A model generated the notes under the pieces. That model made no database searches and had not been told where the DNA came from. It worked only from the letters and a program-made list of their open reading frames with translations. 47,057 bases of DNA, from contig CAJQPW010000067.1 in assembly GCA_905480295.1 (NCBI GenBank), forward strand, positions 1 to 47,057. The letters run 5' to 3'. This document shows, piece after piece, positions 8,912 to 17,444 of the stretch. The DNA is from an uncultured Rhizobiaceae group bacterium. GTDB lineage: Bacteria; Pseudomonadota; Alphaproteobacteria; Rhizobiales; Rhizobiaceae. A program made the translations under genes and the position numbers. Within the stretch, counting starts at the first letter, position 1; each line of letters opens with the position of its first letter.

Positions 8912-9919
8912 ATGGCGCGTGAATACGATCCTCACAAACTATCTTCCCCCCGGGTTTATCTGTTTTCGATGCTGATATTTGTCTCGCTGGTGGCATTTCT
9001 GGTGCTGATCCTGTATCGGCAGATTTTTGAGAATTTTTCGACAAACCCCGGTCTCAACGGCCTCATCCTCGGCGTTTTGCTGGTCGGCATGATCCTCGCA
9101 TTTCTGCAGGTCATCCGGTTGATGCCGGAAGTGTCCTGGGTCAACTCCTTTCGGCGGGGTCAGGCTGACGAACGGCGGAGAAAGCCCGTTCTTCTGGCGC
9201 CGATGGAAGCCATGCTGGGGGGAAAGTCTGATGTGGCCCTGTCCACCGGATCTACCCAGTCGATCCTGGATTCGATCGGCAACCGACTCGATGAGCGCCG
9301 CGAAATATCCCGCTACCTGATCAGCCTGCTGGTTTTCCTGGGCCTGCTGGGTACGTTTTGGGGCCTGTTGGGAACCATTGGCTCGATCGGCGATACAATC
9401 GGATCGCTGAATCCCCAGTCCGGTGACACCAATGACATCCTGGATTCGTTGAAATCCGGCCTGCGTGCGCCACTGGACGGCATGGGCACGGCGTTTTCTT
9501 CCTCCCTGTTCGGTCTGGCAGGCTCGCTGGTTCTGGGGTTTCTTGACCTGCAATCGGGTCAGGCACAGAACCGGTTTTACCTTGAACTGGAGAACTGGTT
9601 GTCTTCGGTTACCGATCTGGACAGCGATTTCCATCCTGCAGCCGGTGTTGGTGGTCAGGACGTTACCCAGGCCATGGAACGCATTGCTTCCCAGGTTAAG
9701 GAAGGCGGCGGGGGTGCGCGGACGACGGCAGCCATGGCCAGCCTCGCAGAAGGAATTCAGGCGCTTGTCAAACACATGCGCAGCGAGCAGCAGCTCATTC
9801 GTGACTGGGTCGAAACCCAGAGCAATTCGCAAAACGACATCAGAAAACTGCTGCTCCAGCTCAATAAAAATCTGGAGCGTCCGGTCGTCCGTCCTCGAAA
9901 ACCCAAAGAAGACGAGTAG
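8912..9919 (+). CDS. MotA/TolQ/ExbB-type proton channel protein
   Basis: A 335-residue inner membrane protein. Hydrophobic segments lie near residues 16-36, 49-68, about 132-160 (LISLLVFLGLLGTFWGLLGTIGS) and about 185-210 (GMGTAFSSSLFGLAGSLVLGFLDL). The LLGTFWGLLGT and GMGTAFSSSLFGL blocks are the characteristic channel helices of the MotA/ExbB superfamily. The last 100 residues are cytosolic. An OmpA-domain partner starts 6 nt downstream, so the two should form a proton-driven complex anchored to peptidoglycan. No flagellar genes are nearby. This pair is known in many rhizobia as a non-flagellar MotAB-like system of unclear function. CAGGAGC precedes the ATG. Confidence 0.85.
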   Translation: MAREYDPHKLSSPRVYLFSMLIFVSLVAFLVLILYRQIFENFSTNPGLNGLILGVLLVGMILAFLQVIRLMPEVSWVNSFRRGQADERRRKPVLLAPMEAMLGGKSDVALSTGSTQSILDSIGNRLDERREISRYLISLLVFLGLLGTFWGLLGTIGSIGDTIGSLNPQSGDTNDILDSLKSGLRAPLDGMGTAFSSSLFGLAGSLVLGFLDLQSGQAQNRFYLELENWLSSVTDLDSDFHPAAGVGGQDVTQAMERIASQVKEGGGGARTTAAMASLAEGIQALVKHMRSEQQLIRDWVETQSNSQNDIRKLLLQLNKNLERPVVRPRKPKEDE

Positions 9920-9925
9920 CAGACG

Positions 9926-10960
9926 ATGGCGATCAACCGCACCCGAAGACGAGGTGGTGAACGGGTTGATTACTGGCCCGGTTTCGTTGACGCCCTGTCG
10001 ACACTGCTGTTGGCAATCATGTTTTTGCTGTCGGTGTTCGTGCTGGCGCAATTCATTCTCAGCCAGGAAATTTCCGGCAAGGATACGGTGCTCAATCGGC
10101 TGAACAGCCAGTTGAATGAACTCACCGCCCTGCTTTCGCTGGAGCAGTCCAGCAATCAGGATCTCGAAGATCAGATCCGAACACTCACATCCAACCTTGG
10201 CAAAAACAAAGAAGAACAGTCTCGTCTCGAGGCGTTGTTGTCCCGGGGAGCCGGTGCTGCATCCACCGCCGAAGAACGGGCAGATTTATTGTCGGAAACC
10301 CTGGACGGCGAACGCAAGGTTTCCCGGCGTGCATTGAATCAGGTGAGCCTGCTAAACCAGCAGATCAAGGCCTTGCGGACCCAGATGGCAGCCCTTGAAG
10401 ATGCATTGGATGCCTCAGAAAAGAAGGACCGGGAGAGTTCGACCAAAATCGCCGATTTGGGCAAACGTCTCAATGTGGCACTTGCTAAACGGGTGCAGGA
10501 ACTGAACCGCTATCGTTCGGATTTCTTTGGCCGGTTGCGTGAAATTCTTGGCAACCGCGACGACATCCGCGTGGTTGGAGACCGATTTGTCTTCCAGTCA
10601 GAGGTCTTGTTCCCTTCTGGCGGAGCCCAACTCAACCCGGCTGGTCTGGGTGAAATGACCAAGCTGGCGAAAGCCCTGATCGAACTTGGCCGCGAAATTC
10701 CCGATGAAATTGAGTGGGTGCTGCGGGTTGATGGTCACACCGATAACATCCCGCTATCCGGTTCCGGACGGTATCGCGACAACTGGGAACTTTCCTCGGG
10801 TCGTGCAACTTCTGTGGTCAAATACCTGATCCAGCAAGGCGTGCCCGCAAAACGCCTGGTGGCAGCCGGTTTTGGTGAATTCCAACCGCTGGACCCCGAA
10901 GACAATCAGCAGGCACGAGATCGCAACCGCCGCATTGAGCTCAAGCTCACCGAAAAATAA
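9926..10960 (+). CDS. MotB-like peptidoglycan-binding OmpA-domain protein
   Basis: A 344-residue partner of the upstream channel protein. The N-terminus has basic residues and then one membrane helix preceded by YWPGFVDALSTLLLAIMF, where the Asp is placed like the proton-carrying Asp of MotB. A long coiled coil follows (about residues 55-190: LNSQLNELTALLSLEQSSNQ, LLNQQIKALRTQMAALEDAL). The C-terminal 130 residues are an OmpA/MotB peptidoglycan-binding domain with FQSEVLFPSGGAQL, LRVDGHTDNIPLSG, LSSGRATSVVKYL and a final RDRNRRIELKL. The coiled coil implies a sizeable reach from membrane to wall. It is co-transcribed with the upstream gene (6-nt gap). Confidence 0.87.
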   Translation: MAINRTRRRGGERVDYWPGFVDALSTLLLAIMFLLSVFVLAQFILSQEISGKDTVLNRLNSQLNELTALLSLEQSSNQDLEDQIRTLTSNLGKNKEEQSRLEALLSRGAGAASTAEERADLLSETLDGERKVSRRALNQVSLLNQQIKALRTQMAALEDALDASEKKDRESSTKIADLGKRLNVALAKRVQELNRYRSDFFGRLREILGNRDDIRVVGDRFVFQSEVLFPSGGAQLNPAGLGEMTKLAKALIELGREIPDEIEWVLRVDGHTDNIPLSGSGRYRDNWELSSGRATSVVKYLIQQGVPAKRLVAAGFGEFQPLDPEDNQQARDRNRRIELKLTEK

Positions 10961-10998
10961 TCCTCTTCCCTGTCCCCGATCCATAACGCGAGGTGTCC

Positions 10999-11757
10999 AT
11001 GACTCCCCAATTCGCCAGCTATCCCAGTCTTGCCGACAAAACTGTCTTCATCACTGGCGGGGCGTCAGGCATTGGTGCGGAAATGGTGCGCGCGTTTGCA
11101 GATCAGGGCGCAAAAGTGGGTTTCGTCGACCTGGACCAGAAGGCTGGCGAGGCGCTGGTTGAGCAGGCTGCAACCTCTATCGCCTTTGAACCGTGCGACT
11201 TGCGGGACATTGACCAGCTCAAGTCCAGCTTTTCCAAACTGTCTGACAGGCTCGGGGCCGCAACCGTGCTGGTCAACAATGCCGCACGTGATGATCGTCA
11301 CGGCTGGCAGGAGGTCACACCCGATTATTGGGACGAACGGCAGGCAACCAATCTGCGGCACCAGTTTTTCGCCATTCAGGCCGTTGCGCCGGGGATGATC
11401 AGTGCAGGCGGCGGGTCAATAATCAACATGGGGTCCAACTCCTGGTGGGAAGCCGGTGGCGACATGCCTGCCTACACAACATCAAAGGCGGCGGTGCACG
11501 GGCTGACCCGCACCATGGCCCGCGATCTCGGGGATCACAGAATCCGGGTCAACACGGTGGTTCCAGGTTGGATCATGACAGACCGGCAAAAGCAATTATG
11601 GGTGACCGAAGACAGTGTTGAAAAACACCGGGCACGCCAATGTCTGCCTGATCTGATCGATCCGGTTTATGTGGCGCGAATGGTTCTGTTTCTCGCATCC
11701 GATGACGCGGCGATGTGCACCGCCAACAATTATATGGTTGAAGCGGGTTCGATCTAG
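10999..11757 (+). CDS. SDR oxidoreductase, D-xylose 1-dehydrogenase-like
   Basis: A 252-residue short-chain dehydrogenase with the cofactor loop TGGASGIG, VLVNNAARDDRH (NNA motif), the Ser of GSNSWW and the catalytic pair YTTSK. The spread of residues resembles the NAD-dependent xylose dehydrogenase XylB of Caulobacter: YPSLADK at the N-terminus, NNA-x-DDRH, YWDER-x-x-NLRH, AVAPGM and RQCLPDLIDP. It may therefore oxidise a pentose or a similar sugar, but the substrate is inference. The ATG at 10999 is used; a GTG at 10993 is also in frame. The stop overlaps the converging exporter stop by 3 nt, so there is no room for a terminator between them. Confidence 0.82.
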   Translation: MTPQFASYPSLADKTVFITGGASGIGAEMVRAFADQGAKVGFVDLDQKAGEALVEQAATSIAFEPCDLRDIDQLKSSFSKLSDRLGAATVLVNNAARDDRHGWQEVTPDYWDERQATNLRHQFFAIQAVAPGMISAGGGSIINMGSNSWWEAGGDMPAYTTSKAAVHGLTRTMARDLGDHRIRVNTVVPGWIMTDRQKQLWVTEDSVEKHRARQCLPDLIDPVYVARMVLFLASDDAAMCTANNYMVEAGSI

Positions 11758-13538
11758 GCGACGCCGGCAAGCTCGGTCTCAAACTGTAGTTTGGCCAGCC
11801 GCGAATAAATGCCTTTTTGGGCAACCAGTTCCTCGTGGGTGCCTTCTTCGACAAAGCGTCCGCCGTCCATGACCAATATGCGATCGGCTTTCAACACCGT
11901 GGCCAGGCGGTGTGCAATGACAATTGTCGTGCGTCCCACCATCAGTCCATCGAGGGCCTTCTGCACCAGTTTCTCGCTTTCCGCATCCAGCGCACTGGTC
12001 GCCTCGTCGAGCAACAGCAGCGGTGCGTTCTTCAAAATCGCACGCGCAATGGCGATGCGCTGGCGCTGCCCGCCTGACAGGGTAATGCCCCGCTCGCCGA
12101 CCACGGTCTCATAGCCATCCTTGAGGCGGGTGATGAATTCGTCGGCCAGGGCGAGTTTTGCGGCTGCCTTCACTTCGTCGTCGCTGGCGTCGGGACGGCC
12201 AAAACGAATATTATCGGCCGCCGACATGGCGAAAATGGTGGTATCCTGTGGCACCAGCGCGATGCGTTGGCGCACGTCGTGGGGCGACGCATTGGAAATA
12301 TCGACACCGTCAAGCCGCACCATGCCTGATGTCGGGTCGTAATAACGCAGTGCCAGGTTAAACAGCGTGCTCTTGCCCGAGCCAGAAGCACCAACAAGGG
12401 CGACTGTTTCCCCTGCATTCACGGTCAGGTTCAGCTCATCAACAATGTTATGATCCCGGCGGGTTGGATAGGAAAACGATGCAGCGTCAAACTCAAGGGT
12501 GCCCAATGCCGGTTCAGGCAGCGCTACCGGATTTTCCGGTTCCGACACATCGGGCTTCGTTGCCAGCAATTCACTCAACCGTTCCGCAGCACCTGCCGCC
12601 TGAGACAGTTCGCCCCATACCTCCGACAGGGCTCCCAACGCACCAGCGGCCATCACTGAAAACAGCAAAAACTGTCCAAGCAGCCCCGGGCTCATTGTGC
12701 CGTCCAAAACCGCACCAGCGCCGATCCACAACACACCGACGACGCTTGAAAATATCATGAAGATTGCAAACGCCGTCAAAAAAGCTCTTGCAGCAACCGA
12801 AGATCGCGCCGCATTGAAGGACTCTTCCACCGCTTCGGAAAAGCGATCCGACACCAGCTTCTCATTGGTGAAAGCCTGCAATGTTCGCACCGATGAAATA
12901 CTTTCAGACGCATAGGCGGTGGCATCAGCCAGTTTATCCTGGGCAAAACGAGACTTGCGCCGCACGTTGCGCCCAAAAGCGAAAATGGGGAGCACGATGA
13001 TCGGGATTGCAACCAGCACAATCAAAGAAAGACTGGGGCTGGTATAAATCATGCCGGCGATCGCACCGATGATCAAAACCACATTGCGCAACGCCATTGA
13101 TGCAGTGGCACCGGCGGCGCTTTTGATCTGGGTCGTATCGGCGGTCAGTCGCGAAACCAATTCACCGGTCTTTGCCGTATCAAAAAAGCTCGCCGACAGA
13201 TTGGCCAGATGTGCGAACACATCCTGGCGCAGATCGGAAACAATGCGTTCGCCCAACCAGATGACAAAGTAGTAGCGCATCGAGCTGGATATCGCGAGCA
13301 AGGCTGCAATGGCGAACAGCGCAAAGAAATAGCTGTCGATCAGACTGCTGTTGGCTTTAGAAAACCCGTTATCCAGCATTGAACGCACGGCCAATGGCAA
13401 AGACAGCGTTGTCACCGCAGCCAGCGAAAGAAATATCAATGCGCCGATCACATGCCCCTTGTAGCGCATCACATAGGGAAGCAGCTTGGCCAGCGGACGC
13501 AATCCGGTAGAATCGGGTTTTTCTGTTTGATTTTTCAT
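11754..13538 (-). CDS. MsbA-like ABC exporter (permease-ATPase fusion)
   Basis: A half-transporter of 594 residues from ATG 13538. The N-terminal membrane domain (about residues 1-310) has six predicted helices. The ATPase domain has Walker A VGASGSGKST, signature LSGGQRQR, Walker B LLLLDEATSALD and the switch His in IAHRLATV. It would act as a homodimer, exporting lipids, glucans or drugs; the substrate is not visible. The same gene beside rpmE occurs in other Hyphomicrobiales. Its frame is open to 13634 through rarer starts, but the ATG with K-N-Q-T-E-K-P fits the family. It diverges from rpmE, sharing a 191-bp promoter region. Confidence 0.9.
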   Translation of the reverse strand: MKNQTEKPDSTGLRPLAKLLPYVMRYKGHVIGALIFLSLAAVTTLSLPLAVRSMLDNGFSKANSSLIDSYFFALFAIAALLAISSSMRYYFVIWLGERIVSDLRQDVFAHLANLSASFFDTAKTGELVSRLTADTTQIKSAAGATASMALRNVVLIIGAIAGMIYTSPSLSLIVLVAIPIIVLPIFAFGRNVRRKSRFAQDKLADATAYASESISSVRTLQAFTNEKLVSDRFSEAVEESFNAARSSVAARAFLTAFAIFMIFSSVVGVLWIGAGAVLDGTMSPGLLGQFLLFSVMAAGALGALSEVWGELSQAAGAAERLSELLATKPDVSEPENPVALPEPALGTLEFDAASFSYPTRRDHNIVDELNLTVNAGETVALVGASGSGKSTLFNLALRYYDPTSGMVRLDGVDISNASPHDVRQRIALVPQDTTIFAMSAADNIRFGRPDASDDEVKAAAKLALADEFITRLKDGYETVVGERGITLSGGQRQRIAIARAILKNAPLLLLDEATSALDAESEKLVQKALDGLMVGRTTIVIAHRLATVLKADRILVMDGGRFVEEGTHEELVAQKGIYSRLAKLQFETELAGVA

Positions 13539-13648
13539 TTTCACCGGATCGGTCAAAGCCTTCTTGTCTTGTCTGAAACCATCATGTATAGCCTGCGGCA
13601 CGAAATTCAAAGAAGCTTGTGGCGTTCTTATCATAAGGTAGCAAATCA

Positions 13649-13698
13649 GGCCTCTTTATTCCAAAACAGCCCGGCACACATGTTCTCCCTTAGAGGCC
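13649..13698 (+). promoter_or_regulatory. Inverted repeat in the rpmE leader
   Basis: GGCCTCT (13649-13655) pairs exactly with AGAGGCC (13692-13698), 36 nt apart, in the gap before rpmE. The repeat ends 31 nt before the rpmE start. It may fold the leader of the L31 mRNA, which in other bacteria can be autoregulated, or mark a protein site. No promoter boxes could be assigned with confidence. Confidence 0.3.
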
Positions 13699-13729
13699 AT
13701 GGTCCGGCATTGAAATCAGGACGAAACCA

Positions 13730-13951
13730 ATGAAAGCCGATATCCATCCCGACTACCACACAATCAAAGTGGTCATGACCGACGGTACGGAATACGAAAC
13801 CAAATCCACCTGGGGCAAAGAAGGCGACGTGATGAACCTGGACGTTGATCCAACGTCACACCCTGCCTGGACCGGTGGTGGTGGCCAGATGCTCGACCGC
13901 GACGGCCGCGTTTCCAAGTTCAACAAGAAATTTGGTGGCCTGGGTCTGTAA
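13730..13951 (+). CDS. rpmE: 50S ribosomal protein L31
   Basis: A 73-residue L31 starting [21 protein letters not shown] and containing [20 protein letters not shown] and [13 protein letters not shown], the conserved L31 C-terminal region. L31 bridges the two ribosomal subunits. The CxxC zinc pair of zinc-type L31 is absent, so this is a zinc-independent form, as in many alphaproteobacteria. AGGACG sits 6 nt before the ATG. A strong terminator follows at 13977-14010. Confidence 0.95.
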   Translation: MKADIHPDYHTIKVVMTDGTEYETKSTWGKEGDVMNLDVDPTSHPAWTGGGGQMLDRDGRVSKFNKKFGGLGL

Positions 13952-13976
13952 CCCAAGCGACAATTTGAACTGTATG

Positions 13977-14010
13977 AAACCCGTCGGACCAAGTCCGGCG
14001 GGTTTTTTTT
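13977..14010 (+). terminator. Rho-independent terminator of rpmE
   Basis: The stem CCCGTCGGAC/GTCCGGCGGG with loop CAA, flanked by AA on the left and followed by eight Ts, lies 26 nt after the rpmE stop. It has one mismatch or G-U position near the middle. It also ends just before the converging hydrolase gene. Confidence 0.9.
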
Positions 14011-14027
14011 GCTCGCCACCAACCCGG

Positions 14028-14774
14028 TCAGCTTTGCAGGAACTCCAACAACGCCGCATTGACCGCCAGCGGTGCTTCAACAGTTGCCAGATGCCCGATC
14101 CCGGGAAGCACCACCAATGTAGAGTGGGGCAAGAGCTGCGCCATTTCTTCATGCAAGGTGGGCGAACACATGCGATCGAGTTCACCACACAGCACAAGCG
14201 CACGCCCTTCGTAATCAGCAAGATACGGGCGGCTGTCAGAACGGTTCATCAAGGCCTGCAACTGGCGTTCGTAGGTGGCAATTCCATGCCGTTCTGCCAT
14301 TGCAACCGTGAGATCGACTAATTCCGGCGTGCGGCTGTCTGGCGCCAGATATAGATCAATCAGTTCGCGTCGGGTAAATTCACCAACCCCGACCCGTGTG
14401 GCCTCGGCCAGTTGACGGCGACGGTTGGCCCGGCGCCGTTCATCGTCCGTGCCGGGATTGGCATCAAACAGTGCCATTCTTTCAACCCGTTGGGGCGCCA
14501 TGCGTGCCATATTCATGGCCAGCGCTCCCCCCATCGACAGGCCGACCAGAGCAAACCGCTCAAATCGCGTGTTTTCGAATACGGCCTGCGCCATCGATTC
14601 AATGCTGTCATAATCGCCTAGATGGGCAACCTCAGTCGGATAGAGCTGTTCTCCAGCGCTGTTTACCACCGCCGCAAGCGAATCCACCTGCGGCGCAAAC
14701 AAACGTTCGTCACACAGCAGACCAGGCAGAAATATGACACCGTCAAACGGCGGTTTGCCTCCACTCTCAACCAC
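14028..14774 (-). CDS. Alpha/beta hydrolase (enol-lactonase or esterase type)
   Basis: A serine hydrolase of about 248 residues. Visible features are the oxyanion region VIFLPGLLCDERLF, the nucleophile elbow GLSMGGALA, an acidic residue in LCGELDRMCSP, and the catalytic His in LPGIGHLATVEAP. The fold resembles 3-oxoadipate enol-lactonase-type hydrolases, so a lactone or ester substrate is plausible. It is the last gene of the FAD-MetE-hydrolase unit and overlaps the MetE-like gene. The start is uncertain: a GTG at 14774 (8-nt overlap) fits the domain best, and an ATG at 14822 or a longer frame to 14909 would add residues unlike hydrolases. It ends close to the rpmE terminator. Confidence 0.75.
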   Translation of the reverse strand: MVESGGKPPFDGVIFLPGLLCDERLFAPQVDSLAAVVNSAGEQLYPTEVAHLGDYDSIESMAQAVFENTRFERFALVGLSMGGALAMNMARMAPQRVERMALFDANPGTDDERRRANRRRQLAEATRVGVGEFTRRELIDLYLAPDSRTPELVDLTVAMAERHGIATYERQLQALMNRSDSRPYLADYEGRALVLCGELDRMCSPTLHEEMAQLLPHSTLVVLPGIGHLATVEAPLAVNAALLEFLQS

Positions 14775-15900
14775 GAGATATCGCCAATGCAGTGCCTTCG
14801 CTGAGCGCCGCCAGCTTGGCATAGGCAATTTCGGGGTCAACAGCGCCAAAGCCTGCAAAAGTGCCAAACCCACAGTCAGAGCCTGCAACCACACGCTCAG
14901 CACCGACAATGTGAGCGAAACGTTCGACCCGCTGCGCCACTACCTCGGGATGTTCAACAAAATTGGTGGTGGTATCGACCACACCCGGCATGAGGATCTT
15001 ATCGTCTGGAATCTCTGATTTGCGATCCCTGAACACTGTCCACTCATGGGCATGGCGCGGATTGGACGTTTCGAACAATATCGTTTGCGCCTTGGCGCGC
15101 ATCAGTGTTGCAAACACCGTATCCATGTCAATGTCGCAACAATGCGGGCCCTCATAATTGCCCCAGCAAATGTGCACCCGGACCCGGTCGGCCGGCACAT
15201 TGCGCAGGGCATTGTTAAGCACCGCCACATGCATGTCGGCAATCTTGACAAATTCAGCGTCCGAAAGATCAGCAAACAGCATGTGACGCGACAAGGCCAG
15301 ATCAGGGCAATCGAGTTGCAGCTGCAGACCCGAGGCAACAATGGTCTCGTATTCCGCCCGCATCGCCTCAGACAAGGCTTCAAGATATTTTTCCCGCGTC
15401 GGATAGTGCACATTTTGCAGAAACAGCGAAATTACCCCCGGTGATGCGGCGTTCATAAAGCCGCGTTCCACACCATGTTTGGCCATGGCAGTCTTGAGAT
15501 TGGTGATGTCTTTGGTCAGTTCATCCTGCCCCTTGGATACCACATCGCCAGTACATTGCGGACGCGCATAGGTTGGGGTGCCCCCGCTTTCGGCAAGCCG
15601 TTTCAAAAAGCTGGGAAACATCTTCAGATCGGCTGGAGCATTGCGATCACTGTCGCCGGAAAAGCCGGTGTAGCGGTCCTTCACATAGGTGGCATAAGAG
15701 ATTTTGGAGGTCTCGCCATCCGAAACAATATCAATGCCGGCTTCCACCTGGCGGCGTACCGTCTCATCGACGGCCTCGGCCATTGCAGCATCAAACTCGC
15801 CCCGATCAAAGGCTTGCTCCTTTTCGCGCGCAAATATGAAGTCAACGACTTTTTGACTGCGGGGCAACGAGCCAACATGGCTGGTCAGTATTTTTGTCAT
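14767..15900 (-). CDS. MetE C-terminal-domain-like methyltransferase
   Basis: A 377-residue protein made only of the catalytic (C-terminal) half of cobalamin-independent methionine synthase. It starts ILTSHVGSLPRSQKVVDF and has GIDIVSDGE, LQLDCPDL, VHICWGNYEGPH with the first two Zn ligands (His, Cys), ILFETSN (Glu ligand) and VVAGSDCGFGTFAG (last Cys ligand). All zinc ligands appear intact. Full MetE is about 750 residues and needs its N-terminal half to bind polyglutamylated folate. Such stand-alone domains often act on other methyl donors or thiols. Its place beside FAD and SAM enzymes suggests methyl transfer from the pathway substrate. AGGAG precedes the ATG at 15900. Confidence 0.87.
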   Translation of the reverse strand: MTKILTSHVGSLPRSQKVVDFIFAREKEQAFDRGEFDAAMAEAVDETVRRQVEAGIDIVSDGETSKISYATYVKDRYTGFSGDSDRNAPADLKMFPSFLKRLAESGGTPTYARPQCTGDVVSKGQDELTKDITNLKTAMAKHGVERGFMNAASPGVISLFLQNVHYPTREKYLEALSEAMRAEYETIVASGLQLQLDCPDLALSRHMLFADLSDAEFVKIADMHVAVLNNALRNVPADRVRVHICWGNYEGPHCCDIDMDTVFATLMRAKAQTILFETSNPRHAHEWTVFRDRKSEIPDDKILMPGVVDTTTNFVEHPEVVAQRVERFAHIVGAERVVAGSDCGFGTFAGFGAVDPEIAYAKLAALSEGTALAISRG

Positions 15901-15940
15901 AGTCGGTTATCTCCTGTCCGAAACACGGGGTGAATTAGTT

Positions 15941-17302
15941 TTAGTGGAGTCGAACATTTTGTCGCTCCAACTCGGTTTGAACCGGCACAATATCAATATC
16001 TTGCAATCTCCGGTTTTGGCTAATCGACAATGCGGCAGCAACCCCAGCGCCCTGACCAACCACTGCACAACAGGCCATGTTGCGCGTTGCCGCATGGGCA
16101 ATGCGATCGCCGCCAATGGCCCGTCCGGCCACCAGCAAATTATTCACACCCCGGGGCAACATGCAGCGATAGGGGATCTGCATGTAGCGCCCGGTGGTTG
16201 GCAGAATAAGCACCCCGTATCCGTCTATGAACTCGGGGTAAATTCCAATGGAATCATCAAAGCGGCCCTGCTCGCGCACATCGGTTTCGCTGACATTGTA
16301 AAGAGCATCAATCTTGCGGGTATCACGGATGCCGATCGACATGCCGAAATTGCGCAACCGGACCCCCTCTCCCCCGAGCATGTAGCGGCGAAGCGCTTCC
16401 ACCGCCAACATGGCCTGCCGGCGCCCTTCAATTTCATACCGGGTCATGGAATCTGCATCGGTACCATCACAACCCGCCAAATGCACGAGGTTCATATAGG
16501 TCATTTCACCGGAATCATGGACCGCCCCCCAGGTACCTGCAATGGTGTTGAGATTGGCCGGTATCAACCCATCTTCAATCGCCTGCTGAAACGGTTTTTT
16601 CAGGAACGGCGAATACATGTCGTCCTCCTTGCCAGAGGTTTCCACCTGCCATTCGCCAGTCGACCAGTCCGCATAGGTTTGCGGATCGGCTTTCACGCTC
16701 TCCATGAATGCTTGCTTGTTGACGCCGGCAAGATGAAACATCACCGATGCGCCCTGCATGTCTTCCACCGGCGTCTTTACCGTCGGCGCACCAGCCCGGT
16801 GCGCGATATCAGCATCACCGGTGGCGTCGATCACCCGCTTGGCACGGATAGCTTCGCGGCCGTTTTTGCTCTCCACAATCACCCCGGTTACCGTGTCACC
16901 ATCCATCAGCGGAGCGACAAATTGTCGGTGCAGCATCGGGTGAATACCAGCTTCCTCCACCAGAGCGTCTGCCACGACCTTGAAACCTTCTGAATCCAGC
17001 TCATAGGACAATGACTGGGACTCGGGAACGGCCGCCCCCATCGCCTTGGCCCGCTGTTCAAATTCCCAGCCAATGCCACCGGCTTCGACGGTCTTTTCGT
17101 GGCGATACCAGGCAAAGCCTTCGACACCAACCACGGTGATATTGCCGCCAAAGCAGCCGAACCGTTCCACCAGGGTCACATCGACACCACAACGGGCCGC
17201 GGCAAGGGCCGCGGCCAATCCACCGGGTCCCGAACCAACAACCAGCACGTCGGTTTGATGGACAACCGGCGTTTGGCGTGGGGGTTCGGTTACGAATGCC
17301 AT
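15941..17302 (-). CDS. FAD-dependent oxidoreductase (FAD_oxidored family)
   Basis: A 453-residue flavoprotein with the dinucleotide fold VVGSGPGGLAAALAAARCGVDVTLVER, then FGCFGGNITVVGVEGF. This G-x-GG-x-x-T-x-x-x-V/L pattern belongs to the FAD_oxidored family, whose members oxidise or reduce small hydroxylated molecules. RVIDATGDADIAHRAG and NLLVAGRAIGGDRIAHAATRNMA are the second FAD-contact and C-terminal motifs. No membrane helix or signal is seen. The start at ATG 17302 is preferred to a GTG at 17311. It is the first gene of the third unit, 40 nt before the MetE-like gene, with a LacI-type operator 53 nt upstream of its start. Confidence 0.87.
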   Translation of the reverse strand: MAFVTEPPRQTPVVHQTDVLVVGSGPGGLAAALAAARCGVDVTLVERFGCFGGNITVVGVEGFAWYRHEKTVEAGGIGWEFEQRAKAMGAAVPESQSLSYELDSEGFKVVADALVEEAGIHPMLHRQFVAPLMDGDTVTGVIVESKNGREAIRAKRVIDATGDADIAHRAGAPTVKTPVEDMQGASVMFHLAGVNKQAFMESVKADPQTYADWSTGEWQVETSGKEDDMYSPFLKKPFQQAIEDGLIPANLNTIAGTWGAVHDSGEMTYMNLVHLAGCDGTDADSMTRYEIEGRRQAMLAVEALRRYMLGGEGVRLRNFGMSIGIRDTRKIDALYNVSETDVREQGRFDDSIGIYPEFIDGYGVLILPTTGRYMQIPYRCMLPRGVNNLLVAGRAIGGDRIAHAATRNMACCAVVGQGAGVAAALSISQNRRLQDIDIVPVQTELERQNVRLH

Positions 17303-17354
17303 TGTGGTCACTCAAATGCGGAAATCTGACCTGAAATTTAGCAGTTCCCACCGG

Positions 17355-17374
17355 CTTTGCATACGCTTGCAAAG
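17355..17374. promoter_or_regulatory. Putative LacI-family operator (imperfect copy)
   Basis: CTTTGCATACGCTTGCAAAG is a 20-bp palindrome with two non-pairing positions either side of the central CG. It is the same element as the perfect palindromes at 22759 and 27917. It lies 53 nt upstream of the FAD oxidoreductase start, between that gene and the methyltransferase, as expected for an operator of the third unit. Confidence 0.75.
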
Positions 17375-17444
17375 GAGCAATGCCCAATTCCCGGCAATTA
17401 TTTTGAGCATTTTATGCTCATATTATTGAAGCCGGTTTGGGCAC

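Noticed and set aside
8939..10051. 370-codon antisense frame over the MotA-like gene
   Set aside because: Gln/His-rich composition and full overlap with the MotA-like gene indicate a mirror artefact.
8912..10960. Zorya-like ZorAB defence module
   Set aside because: The MotA/OmpA architecture is similar, but no ZorC, ZorD or ZorE genes follow and the neighbours are housekeeping genes.
15944..16993. 349-codon plus-strand frame across the FAD oxidoreductase
   Set aside because: Shadow of the real minus-strand gene, with no start signal or domain.
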